Part shown: positions 1 through 5,635 of the stretch, in pieces
Numbering within the stretch: the first letter of the stretch is position 1
Layout: every line of letters begins with the position of its first letter
DNA from: Nitrospirota bacterium
GTDB lineage: Bacteria; Nitrospirota; CAKKRA01; 9FT-COMBO-42-15
Direction: 5' to 3'
Length of the DNA: 8,137 bases
NCBI GenBank assembly: GCA_016214425.1
Contig: JACRON010000251.1
Span: 1-8,137, forward strand
Made by a program: the position numbers and the translations under genes
The notes under the pieces: generated by a model
What the model was told of the DNA's origin: nothing
Seen by the model: only the letters and a program-made list of their open reading frames with translations
Databases searched by the model: none

Positions 1-336
1 GATGCAGGTGACTCAGGCATTGATGTGCTTTTGCTTTCCATTGCAGATGCAATGGCAACGCAGCCCCAGGCTTCAGCCTCTGAGGCTGTGAGTTATAAAA
101 CAGTAGCAGAGGTCGCAAGAAGGATATTGGATTATTATTATAATGAATATAAACAACAAAGAAAAAGACCGCTTATCTCTGGCAGCTATTTGATTAAAAA
201 ATTCAAGGTGAAGCCAGGGCCTGTTATAGGCAGGATATTAAAGGATGTTAAGGAGCATAGGGGCGCGGGTATATTGAAGAATAAAAAGGATGCTATTGGT
301 TATATAAAAGAAAACCTGTGGAGATGGCTTGGTTAA
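1..336 (+). CDS. C-terminal fragment of a tRNA nucleotidyltransferase / poly(A) polymerase-family HD protein (5' end outside window)
   Basis: The frame is open from base 1 (Asp-Ala-Gly-Asp...) to a TAA at 334-336, so the 111 visible residues are the end of a longer protein. The start of the visible part (GIDVLLLSIADAMAT) resembles the helix after the HD domain in bacterial CCA-adding and poly(A) polymerase-like enzymes. The stretch LISGSYLIKKFKVKPGPVIG, followed by a helix and a Lys-rich tail, matches the usual C-terminal segment of that family (a G-x-x-L-I...PGP-x-I-G pattern). Such enzymes add or repair the 3' CCA of tRNA in the cytosol. The catalytic nucleotidyltransferase domain lies upstream, so CCA-adding cannot be told from other poly(A)-polymerase-like activities. 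A GTG at base 25 is only an internal codon; the reading frame continues above it. The next gene is 171 bases downstream behind its own promoter, so the two are probably not one operon. Confidence 0.68.
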   Translation, partial: DAGDSGIDVLLLSIADAMATQPQASASEAVSYKTVAEVARRILDYYYNEYKQQRKRPLISGSYLIKKFKVKPGPVIGRILKDVKEHRGAGILKNKKDAIGYIKENLWRWLG

Positions 337-367
337 TATTCAAATTCATTAAAATTTCATTTTACAG

Positions 368-396
368 TTGAAATATTGCATAAAGTGGTTTATATA
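368..396 (+). promoter_or_regulatory. Candidate sigma-70 promoter for the pal-type gene
   Basis: A TTGAAA at 368-373 and a TATATA at 391-396 are separated by exactly 17 bases, giving a good housekeeping promoter layout. Transcription would start near 403, leaving a leader of about 105 bases before the lipoprotein start at 508. The region is AT-rich, so a chance match is possible. Confidence 0.5.
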
Positions 397-411
397 AGAG
401 ATGTAATGTAA

Positions 412-472
412 ACCCTGTTAGAAATCCCGGTGTTTTAACATGGCAATTAACTGGGTAAATTTTCTAACGGGT
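412..472 (+). other. Inverted repeat / structured 5' leader upstream of the pal-type gene
   Basis: ACCCTGTTAGAAA at 412-424 is complementary to TTTCTAACGGGT at 461-472, a 12-bp stem with T416 bulged. Nested inside, CCCGGT (426-431) can pair with ACTGGG (450-455), including one G-U pair. The structure would form in the leader made from the promoter at 368-396 and ends about 20 bases before the ribosome binding site. No U-run follows, so it does not look like an intrinsic terminator of the upstream gene. It matches no riboswitch class I recognise. It could be an mRNA-stabilising hairpin or a protein-binding site. Confidence 0.45.
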
Positions 473-507
473 AAATCTAAACAATCTAATAAAAGGAGGG
501 CGGTACA

Positions 508-1011
508 ATGAAAAAGTGGTATTATGTAATTCTCATTACTGTTTTAGCAGGGGTAATAATCTCAGGTTGTGCAAAAAAGGCAACAACAAAGGCAGAGGGT
601 GAGCTTGCTGCAAAGCCAGCAGTGGAAGAAAAGGCGCCAGCGCCAAAGGAAGCGCCAACACCAGCAGTAGAAGAAAAGAGATTAGAGCTTAGGGATGCAT
701 TTTTTGACTTTGACAAGTCTAATATCAGAGAAGATGCAAAGGCGCCTTTGCAGAATAACGCAGAATTTCTGCGGTTAAATAAAAATGCAAAAGTCGTTAT
801 TGAAGGCCACTGCGACGAGAGGGGAACAATAGAATACAATATTGCTCTTGGTCAGAGAAGGGCAGATTCTGTAAAGAGGTATCTTGTAAATCTTGGCATA
901 GATTCAGCAAGGATAACCACAGTCAGTTACGGCAAAGAAAGGCCCTTTTGCAAGGAGCATAATGAGAATTGCTATCAGACCAACAGAAGGGCGCATTTTA
1001 TTGTGAAGTGA
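508..1011 (+). CDS. pal: Pal-type peptidoglycan-associated outer-membrane lipoprotein (OmpA domain)
   Basis: This 167-residue protein is the expected length for Pal. Residues 1-21 form a lipoprotein signal: Lys-Lys, a hydrophobic core, then the lipobox ISGC with C21 as the acylated cysteine. Residues 22-62 form an Ala/Pro/Glu/Lys-rich linker. The rest is an OmpA-like peptidoglycan-binding domain with FDFDKSNI, EGHCDERGT (D103) and LGQRRADSVKRYL (R118), the conserved acidic and arginine residues that hold diaminopimelate in this family. Pal tethers the outer membrane to the cell wall as part of the Tol-Pal system. No tol genes are visible, so the symbol rests on domain architecture alone and a general OmpA-domain lipoprotein is possible. 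The start is fixed by AGGAGG at 494-499, eight bases before the ATG. The linker contains a near-identical 18-base direct repeat (about 616-633 and 661-678) encoding PAVEEK twice, which suggests local duplication. The C-terminal pair in PFCKEHNENC could form a disulfide. Confidence 0.88.
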   Translation: MKKWYYVILITVLAGVIISGCAKKATTKAEGELAAKPAVEEKAPAPKEAPTPAVEEKRLELRDAFFDFDKSNIREDAKAPLQNNAEFLRLNKNAKVVIEGHCDERGTIEYNIALGQRRADSVKRYLVNLGIDSARITTVSYGKERPFCKEHNENCYQTNRRAHFIVK

Positions 1012-1035
1012 GAAGGGTGAGGGGGGATAAGGGAA

Positions 1036-1070
1036 TTTCCCCCTTTGAAAAAGGGGGATTAAGGGGGATT
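1036..1070. repeat. G/C-tract hairpin and tandem AAGGGGGATT repeat
   Basis: CCCCCTTT at 1039-1046 pairs with AAAGGGGG at 1050-1057 around a three-base GAA loop. The ten bases AAGGGGGATT occur twice in tandem (1051-1060 and 1061-1070). It begins about 25 bases after the pal-type stop codon. Elements of this look (C5T3 / A3G5 followed by a second G5 block) are, to my knowledge, dispersed in many copies in several bacterial genomes, but I cannot count copies here. It may slow or end transcription of the upstream gene. However, the stem is followed by purines and only a short T4 at 1069-1072, so a classical terminator is not well supported. Confidence 0.6.
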
Positions 1071-1135
1071 TTAAGAATTAACATTACACAATCATGTAAG
1101 AGGATTTATTGCGTTTAAATCAGCAAGGTATAATA

Positions 1136-3103
1136 ATGCAAAAAGACATAAGTTGCAGGATAACCAGTGTTGTATTGAAATATATTGAGAAGGAGAAGGG
1201 CAGAAAGGGTGTTGAGGAATATGTAAAAAAGGTTGGCTTGAGCGAAGAATATCTAAAAGACGAGCACAATTGGCTATCATTGAATGTTTATACAAAGCAG
1301 TTTGAATATGCCGTTGAGATACTCGGCGACAAGGATGCCCCTTATAAGATAGGTCTTTTTGCCGCTGACAGAGAGAATGTCGGCACAGTCTTTGTATTTG
1401 TAAGAGGAATGGCAAACCCTTACATGGCATATAGATTGATAGGAGAGACGCAAAAGAGGTTTAGCAGGGTAACTAAAGCAGAATTACTACACCTTGATAG
1501 TAATAAGGCATTAGTTAAAAGTGTTGTTTTTGATGGACATAAAGCAACAAAACATATGTGCGATTACAGAAAGGGCATCTATGCGTCTGCGCCTATGGCA
1601 TGGGGTCTTCCGCCTGCACTGATAAAGGAGATTAAATGCCAGGCAGATGGCGCTGATTCCTGCGTCTATGAAATAAGCTGGATAAACAGGTCAACAGGAT
1701 ACATGGCAAAGGCAGGATTGGCTGCAGGGATACTGTTTGATATAATAGCTTATAATTTTATCCCGTCATTTCAGCAATTAGACGCTGCGGTAAAACCTTT
1801 CTTCGTATTATTAATTCCTCTTCTTGCTTATTTAACCGGCAAGGCAGCAGACCTCCATAATACAATCAAAACAAATCTTGTAATAAATGCAGAGCAGAAC
1901 GAGGAGATAGACAGGTCAATGAAACTCCTTGAAGCAAAATATGAGGAGCTTGAACTGCTCAACCGCAGCCTTGAACAAAAGGTAGAAGAAAGAACAGAGG
2001 AGTTAAATAATTCAAAGGAAGAGCTGGAAACAACACTTGAAATGGTGCTTGAAGAGAAGTTAAAGATAGAAACTATAATTCACGGTATAGCAGACGGCGT
2101 CATGGTGACAGACAAGGATCACAAGATAATTACAATAAACCCTGCTGCAAAAAGGATGTTCGGAAATTCCCTTCCCTTTGACCAGAAAGAGCTTATTGCT
2201 ATACTGGAGCAGTTATCAAAGGGGGGAAGGAAGGCCTATTTTAGGGAGATTAATATCCTGAATGCTGCTGGGGAAGATACAATATTAAAAATGACATCTT
2301 CTGCTATCTTTCACAGGAACAGGGAGCCTGTCGGCATCGTTTCGGTATTCCACGATATAACACAGTTAAAGATGCTGGATAAGATGAAATCAGATTTTGT
2401 CTCCAATGTCTCCCATGAGCTCAGGACGCCCCTTTCTTCTATTAAGGGTTCGGTTGATAATATGCTTGATGGTATCACAGGTGAGGTCAATGAAAAACAG
2501 CAGCAATATCTTCTCAGGATAAGGAATAATACTGATAGACTGATAAGGTTAATAAACGAGCTATTGGATTTGTCGCGCATAGAGTCTGGCAGAATCAGAT
2601 TAAAGCTCTCTCCTGTTTTACTAATGGATGTTGTAAGGGATGCAGCAGAGAGCCTGATTCCTGTTGCAAAGGAAAAGGAGATTGAATTTATAATTCCTAA
2701 TGAAGGGGTCGCTTATACGGTAATGGTTGATAAAGATAAACTAAGCCAGATATTGACAAATCTTTTAGACAATGCCATAAAATTTTCAAAGCCAAATGGC
2801 AAGGTAGAAATACATATAGAAAAATATGATGCTGATTTTATCAAGGTGTCAGTTGCAGATAATGGCGAGGGCATACCTGAGAAAGACAGGGAGAGGATAT
2901 TTGACAGATTCTATCAGGTAAACAGCAATTCTACTGTAAAGGCAAAGGGGACAGGCCTTGGCCTTCCCATTGTAAGGAGCCTCGTTGAGATCCACGGAGG
3001 CAGAATATGGGTGAACAGCAAGCCTGGGGAGGGAAGCAAGTTTTCATTTACCCTTCCCTTGTATAATAAACAACAACATGAGTTGGAGGAGATTAATGAA
3101 TAA
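1136..3103 (+). CDS. Membrane-anchored sensor histidine kinase: V4R-like sensor, 2 TM, coiled coil, PAS, HisKA, HATPase
   Basis: This 655-residue kinase probably phosphorylates the NtrC-like regulator whose gene overlaps its 3' end by eight bases. Residues 1-185 are a soluble N-terminal sensor ending in C168-x7-C176-VYEISW, a Cys-rich ending like that of V4R (4-vinyl reductase) small-molecule-binding domains. Two hydrophobic segments (about 193-208 and 219-234) with a very short loop between them place the sensor and the catalytic parts all in the cytoplasm. A coiled coil follows (about 245-310), then a PAS domain (about 313-412). HisKA carries the phospho-accepting H427 in SHELRTP. HATPase_c has N546 in the N box, DNGEG from D575 and GTGLGL from G605, so it looks catalytically complete. 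The ATG at 1136 was chosen, with a weak AAGG seven bases before it. A TTG at 1109 with AGAGGA at 1099-1104 would add nine residues and is a real alternative. The V4R assignment is tentative and the ligand is unknown. Confidence 0.9.
   Translation: MQKDISCRITSVVLKYIEKEKGRKGVEEYVKKVGLSEEYLKDEHNWLSLNVYTKQFEYAVEILGDKDAPYKIGLFAADRENVGTVFVFVRGMANPYMAYRLIGETQKRFSRVTKAELLHLDSNKALVKSVVFDGHKATKHMCDYRKGIYASAPMAWGLPPALIKEIKCQADGADSCVYEISWINRSTGYMAKAGLAAGILFDIIAYNFIPSFQQLDAAVKPFFVLLIPLLAYLTGKAADLHNTIKTNLVINAEQNEEIDRSMKLLEAKYEELELLNRSLEQKVEERTEELNNSKEELETTLEMVLEEKLKIETIIHGIADGVMVTDKDHKIITINPAAKRMFGNSLPFDQKELIAILEQLSKGGRKAYFREINILNAAGEDTILKMTSSAIFHRNREPVGIVSVFHDITQLKMLDKMKSDFVSNVSHELRTPLSSIKGSVDNMLDGITGEVNEKQQQYLLRIRNNTDRLIRLINELLDLSRIESGRIRLKLSPVLLMDVVRDAAESLIPVAKEKEIEFIIPNEGVAYTVMVDKDKLSQILTNLLDNAIKFSKPNGKVEIHIEKYDADFIKVSVADNGEGIPEKDRERIFDRFYQVNSNSTVKAKGTGLGLPIVRSLVEIHGGRIWVNSKPGEGSKFSFTLPLYNKQQHELEEINE
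3085..3090 (+). promoter_or_regulatory. Ribosome binding site inside the kinase gene, sets the NtrC-family start
   Basis: GGAGGA lies five bases before the ATG at 3096 and within the last codons of the upstream kinase gene. It decides against the in-frame ATG at 3078, which lies upstream of this site and has no comparable site of its own. The arrangement suggests translational coupling of the kinase and its regulator. Confidence 0.75.
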
Positions 3104-4445
3104 CTCTCTTATAAAGATATTGGTTGTTGATGACGACCCTGATATTTTGGAGCTTATTTCTGACAGGCTCTCTGTAAATGGTTTTAATGTTATAAAGGCA
3201 GCCAATGGCCTTGATGCATTAAATGCCATTAAAAAGGAAGATCCCACAATTGTTTTTCTGGATCTGCAGATGCCAAAAATGAGCGGCATGGATGTGTTAA
3301 AGACAATAAAAAAGGAAGGAATAAATGTTACCGTTATCGTCATTTCTGCCTTCGGCACAATTGAATCAGCAGTTGAGGCAATCAAAGAGGGCGCCTATGA
3401 CTTTATAGTCAAACCGTTTGACCCCACCCATTTAGAGGTAGTAATCAATAAGGTCATTGAAAGGGAAGGTTTAAAAAGTGCAAAGGAGTATCTCTCCTCG
3501 CAGCTTGGGGAGAGATACAGATTTGTGATAGGCAATAATCCTAAAATGGCAGAGATAGTGGAGATGGCAAAAAAGGTTGCAAACAGCAAATCAACGGTAC
3601 TGTTATTAGGAGAGAGTGGTACAGGCAAAGAGGTTATTGCAAGAGCAATACACCAGTGGAGCGACAGGGCAAGGGGCCCCTTTGTACCTGTAAACTGCGT
3701 TGCCTTGTCAGAAAACCTTCTTGAGAGCGAATTATTCGGCCATGAAAAGGGCGCATTTACAGGCGCTATCCAGCAAAAAAAGGGAAAGATTGAATTAGCA
3801 GACAGCGGGACGCTCTTTCTTGATGAAGTAGGGGATATCTCTCCATCTCTGCAGGCAAAGCTTTTGAGGATCTTGCAAGACCATGAATTTGAAAGGGTTG
3901 GGGGCACAAGGTATATAAAAGTTGATATAAGGGTTGTAGCAGCAACGAATAGGGATTTAAATAAGGCTATTTCAGACGGCAAATTCAGGGAAGACCTCTA
4001 TTACCGCCTGAATGTTGTTAATATTAAGATGCCGGCATTAAGGGATCGCAGTGATGATATTTCCATATTAGCAGAATATTTTGTTAATAAATTTAGTATT
4101 GAAATGAAAAAGGAAGTTAAAAAAATATCAAGTGAGGCAATGAATATCCTTTTACAGTATCACTGGCCGGGTAATATAAGGGAGCTTCAGAATGTAATAG
4201 AAAGAGGGGTTGTTTTGTGCAACGGCTCAACGCTATTGCCTGAGGATTTGCCTTTATTACCTTCAACTGCAGCCCAATCCATGCCTGAACTTGGTTTTCA
4301 TAACGCTATTAAGGAGTATAAGAAGAACCTGATTCGCGAGGCATTAAAGAGAAACAGCGGAAGCCAGGCAAAGGCAGCAGACTACCTTGTTCTACAGAGA
4401 ACCTATCTGTCAAGGTTAATCAAGGAATTAGACATAAACGGATAG
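3096..4445 (+). CDS. NtrC-family sigma-54-dependent response regulator (receiver, AAA+, Fis-type HTH)
   Basis: This 449-residue protein has the classic NtrC layout and length. The receiver (about 5-120) carries the acidic pocket D12-D13-D14, phospho-acceptor D56, S84 and K106. The AAA+ domain (about 148-375) has Walker A GESGTGKE (G172-E179), the sigma-54-contacting loop GAFTGA (219-224), Walker B LFLDE (D243-E244) and the arginine-finger region FREDLYYRL (R298, R304). The intact GAFTGA means it should be able to remodel the sigma-54 closed complex using ATP. The C-terminal Fis-type helix-turn-helix (about 410-446) binds enhancer DNA. It overlaps the kinase gene by eight bases, so that kinase is its likely phosphodonor. 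The only sigma-54 promoter I see in the window begins about 350 bases downstream of its stop, making the receiver gene there its most obvious target. Subfamily (for example ZraR- or AtoC-like) cannot be settled from sequence alone, so no symbol is given. Confidence 0.95.
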   Translation: MNNSLIKILVVDDDPDILELISDRLSVNGFNVIKAANGLDALNAIKKEDPTIVFLDLQMPKMSGMDVLKTIKKEGINVTVIVISAFGTIESAVEAIKEGAYDFIVKPFDPTHLEVVINKVIEREGLKSAKEYLSSQLGERYRFVIGNNPKMAEIVEMAKKVANSKSTVLLLGESGTGKEVIARAIHQWSDRARGPFVPVNCVALSENLLESELFGHEKGAFTGAIQQKKGKIELADSGTLFLDEVGDISPSLQAKLLRILQDHEFERVGGTRYIKVDIRVVAATNRDLNKAISDGKFREDLYYRLNVVNIKMPALRDRSDDISILAEYFVNKFSIEMKKEVKKISSEAMNILLQYHWPGNIRELQNVIERGVVLCNGSTLLPEDLPLLPSTAAQSMPELGFHNAIKEYKKNLIREALKRNSGSQAKAADYLVLQRTYLSRLIKELDING

Positions 4446-4632
4446 GGTGTATCGTAACTGTTTAGCGTTTCTAAAAGAACTGCCAAACATCATTGAAAAT
4501 TGCAAAGTGCAAGGTGAAAAATGCAAAGTTATGGAAAAAACTCACTAAAAATTTGCAATTTACATTTTAAAATCTTCATTTTGCATTGAAGTTTAGGCAT
4601 TCTTTAGAATGACTAAACTGTTACGGTGTATC
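4446..4632. mobile_element. MITE-like inverted-repeat element with 8-bp flanking direct repeats
   Basis: GGTGTATC occurs at 4446-4453 and again at 4625-4632, exactly bounding a 171-bp segment (4454-4624). That segment begins GTAACTGTTTAG and ends CTAAACTGTTAC, terminal inverted repeats matching at 11 of 12 positions. The symmetry continues inward: 4469-4488 (TTCTAAAAGAACTGCC then AAAC) is complementary, with small gaps, to 4591-4609. The AT-rich middle (TGCAAAG-type motifs on the left, TTTGCAATTTACATTTT on the right) is loosely complementary too, so transcribed RNA could fold into one long imperfect hairpin. There is no ORF. This is what a non-autonomous transposable element with a target-site duplication looks like. 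GTGTATC occurs a third time in the adjacent tandem repeat, so the flanking repeats could instead predate the element. It begins on the base after the activator's stop codon and may also limit read-through from the upstream operon. Confidence 0.6.
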
Positions 4633-4663
4633 TAAAAGTATAACCGTGTATCTAATTAGATAA
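4624..4663. repeat. Two tandem 20-bp units, second containing a 14-bp palindrome; candidate enhancer
   Basis: The units at 4624-4643 and 4644-4663 share GTGTATCTAA and a terminal ATAA, and both are followed by CCG or CC. The second contains the perfect palindrome TATCTAATTAGATA (4649-4662); the first keeps only the outer TAT...ATA of it. The 20-base period is about two helical turns, so proteins bound to each unit would sit on the same DNA face. The palindrome lies about 160-170 bases before the predicted sigma-54 transcription start, within the usual range for an NtrC-family enhancer. Binding by the adjacent regulator is inference. Confidence 0.5.
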
Positions 4664-4728
4664 CCGCCTCAACTATCATCTTTAAAATCACGTCGTATAG
4701 GCATTAATCAACTTTGTTATAACTATTT

Positions 4729-4744
4729 AATATTACACAATATT
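4729..4744. promoter_or_regulatory. AATATT-N4-AATATT palindrome, possible operator or enhancer
   Basis: A 16-bp dyad, AATATT ACAC AATATT, lies about 76-91 bases upstream of the predicted sigma-54 start, a common enhancer position. It is AT-only in its arms within AT-rich DNA, so chance occurrence is a serious alternative. Apart from this dyad I see nothing definite in the stretch 4664-4792, and no gene or structured RNA. Confidence 0.25.
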
Positions 4745-4792
4745 TTGCTATCAGGACACGGGATGCCGTAACTCCACTATATTTGTTATCCC

Positions 4793-4809
4793 TTGGCACG
4801 GTTGTTGCT
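4793..4809 (+). promoter_or_regulatory. Sigma-54 (-24/-12) promoter driving the receiver operon
   Basis: TTGGCACG at 4793-4800 and TTGCT at 4805-4809 are separated by four bases, fitting the YTGGCACG-N4-TTGCW consensus throughout. The invariant GG (4795-4796) and GC (4807-4808) are ten bases apart as required. Placing the C at -12 puts the transcription start near 4820. The leader is then only about 17 bases, containing the AGGAGG and little else before the ATG at 4837. A GAFTGA-bearing activator gene ends about 350 bases upstream. Confidence 0.85.
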
Positions 4810-4821
4810 TTATCTATTGAC

Positions 4822-4827
4822 AGGAGG
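4822..4827 (+). promoter_or_regulatory. Ribosome binding site fixing the receiver start
   Basis: A full AGGAGG lies nine bases before the ATG at 4837. It rules out the longer in-frame reading from a TTG at 4783, which would begin upstream of the predicted transcription start near 4820 and add 18 residues in front of a complete receiver fold. Confidence 0.85.
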
Positions 4828-4836
4828 ATATATCTT

Positions 4837-5199
4837 ATGAATACAAAGATATTAATTGTTGATGATGAGAAGGATATTACAGATGTTTTAAAGGACAGGT
4901 TTGAGCAGGATTTTTCTGAGGTATTGGTTGCATCCAATGGTTCTGAGGCTGTAGAAATAGCAGACAAGAAGAGGCCAAATATTGTGATTATGGATATTAA
5001 TATGCCTGTTATGAACGGTATTGAGGCAAAGAGGATAATTAGAAAAAGCGGTTCGCATATACCTATTATTTTTTTGAGCGTAAGGCCAAAGGAAGAGCTT
5101 ATAGAGGAGATGGATGAGAATACCTTTTATATGGAAAAGCCTGTTAATTTTAAGGAATTAAGTTTGGTTATTAATCAGCAGGTAATATCAGCAAATTAG
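4837..5199 (+). CDS. Stand-alone receiver-domain response regulator (no output domain)
   Basis: This 120-residue protein is a single CheY-like receiver and nothing else. Visible landmarks are the acidic pair D9-D10 with E11, phospho-acceptor D53 in VIMDINMP, S81 in the Thr/Ser switch position, the aromatic Y98, and K101-P102. All catalytic positions are present, so it should accept phosphate from a histidine kinase. With no DNA-binding or enzyme domain it must act by protein contact, as a relay, or as a phosphate sink. The gene is first behind the sigma-54 promoter. The next gene follows after 33 bases and a histidine kinase comes after that, which is the obvious candidate phosphodonor. The kinase upstream (1136-3103) is another possibility, in which case the receiver could compete with the NtrC-like regulator. 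Its role is inferred; the fold is clear. Confidence 0.9.
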   Translation: MNTKILIVDDEKDITDVLKDRFEQDFSEVLVASNGSEAVEIADKKRPNIVIMDINMPVMNGIEAKRIIRKSGSHIPIIFLSVRPKEELIEEMDENTFYMEKPVNFKELSLVINQQVISAN

Positions 5200-5232
5200 A
5201 TATTAACCTTTGTTTTTTTAAGAGAGGCTGTT

Positions 5233-5628
5233 ATGGAAAGATTTATTATGAATGAGTATAAAATGGAAAAGAAGGAAGAAAAGACAATCCTGAAAAAATG
5301 GTCTAAGGTGAACGGAAATGGAAATAATGGTAATGGTGATAATAACTTTCATCCTTCAACCATTATGTATAAGACTCCACAGACCAGAGCAAAGCTTTCA
5401 TTTTCAATCGGTGACACATGGACAGAAATAATTGACGGAATGGCATGTTTTTTTAAGGTGCTGTCAATAGAGGATGTTATTATCCCTGCTGGAAAATACA
5501 GATGTTACAATGTGAGCGAAGAGCTTGAAGGCGGGGTAAGGAACTTTTACTGGTTTGCATCAAATGTAGGTCTTGTTAAATGGCAGGTAGGGGAGATAAA
5601 AGGGGTTCTTCAGGACTGTATACTGTAG
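5233..5628 (+). CDS. Small uncharacterised protein with a TapB/DUF3108-like domain
   Basis: This 131-residue protein has no assigned function. Residues 1-26 are polar and Lys/Glu-rich, residues 27-38 are an Asn-Gly linker (NGNGNNGNGDNN), and residues 50-131 form a compact domain. That domain carries FSIGDTW (57-63), IPAGKYRCYNV (84-94), FYWFASNVGLVKW (105-117) and a short C-terminal strand. This series (w-G-d-x-W, then PAG-x-[YF]-x-C, then YW-[FY]-A-x-x-VGLVK) recalls the TapB/DUF3108-like beta domain. In my experience that domain usually follows a signal peptide and is exported; no signal peptide or lipobox is visible here, so this copy is probably cytoplasmic. Start: ATG at 5233 with AGAGAGG at 5221-5227; ATGs at 5248 and 5263 are possible but lack as good a site. 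It lies between a receiver and a histidine kinase and is likely co-transcribed with the receiver, which suggests a signalling accessory role (inference). Three cysteines (72, 91, 129) are present. Confidence 0.72.
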   Translation: MERFIMNEYKMEKKEEKTILKKWSKVNGNGNNGNGDNNFHPSTIMYKTPQTRAKLSFSIGDTWTEIIDGMACFFKVLSIEDVIIPAGKYRCYNVSEELEGGVRNFYWFASNVGLVKWQVGEIKGVLQDCIL

Positions 5629-5635
5629 GAAGTAA

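Noticed and set aside
522..839. Reverse-strand ORF of 105 codons across the pal-type gene
   Set aside because: It lies wholly inside a gene with lipobox and OmpA-domain motifs, has low-complexity Ser/Ala/Phe content and no recognisable domain. It is a shadow.
1039..1072. Intrinsic terminator for the pal-type gene
   Set aside because: The GC stem is followed by purine-rich DNA and a second G block; the T4 at 1069-1072 is too short and too far from the stem.
3078..3095. Earlier ATG for the NtrC-family regulator at 3078
   Set aside because: The clear ribosome binding site (3085-3090) lies downstream of it and five bases before the ATG at 3096; the extra residues are simply that site translated.
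3395..3982. Reverse-strand ORF of 195 codons opposite the NtrC-family gene
   Set aside because: It runs antisense to the AAA+ core, whose motifs are unmistakable, and has no domain of its own. Long antisense frames are expected opposite such conserved coding sequence.
4446..4663. CRISPR array (repeated GTGTATC)
   Set aside because: There are only three short copies at irregular spacing (179 and 20 bases), with no 24-40 base repeat, no unique spacers and no cas genes.
4817..4822. TTGACA as a -35 element before the receiver gene
   Set aside because: It overlaps the AGGAGG, and any start site it specified would fall inside the coding sequence. The sigma-54 element explains the region better.
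4783..4836. N-terminal extension of the receiver from a TTG at 4783
   Set aside because: The extension covers the sigma-54 promoter and begins upstream of the predicted transcription start. The ATG at 4837 has a full AGGAGG and begins exactly at a canonical receiver fold.
5200..5232. Terminator between the receiver and the TapB-like gene
   Set aside because: There is a T7 run, but no GC-rich hairpin precedes it, and the 33-base gap fits co-transcription.
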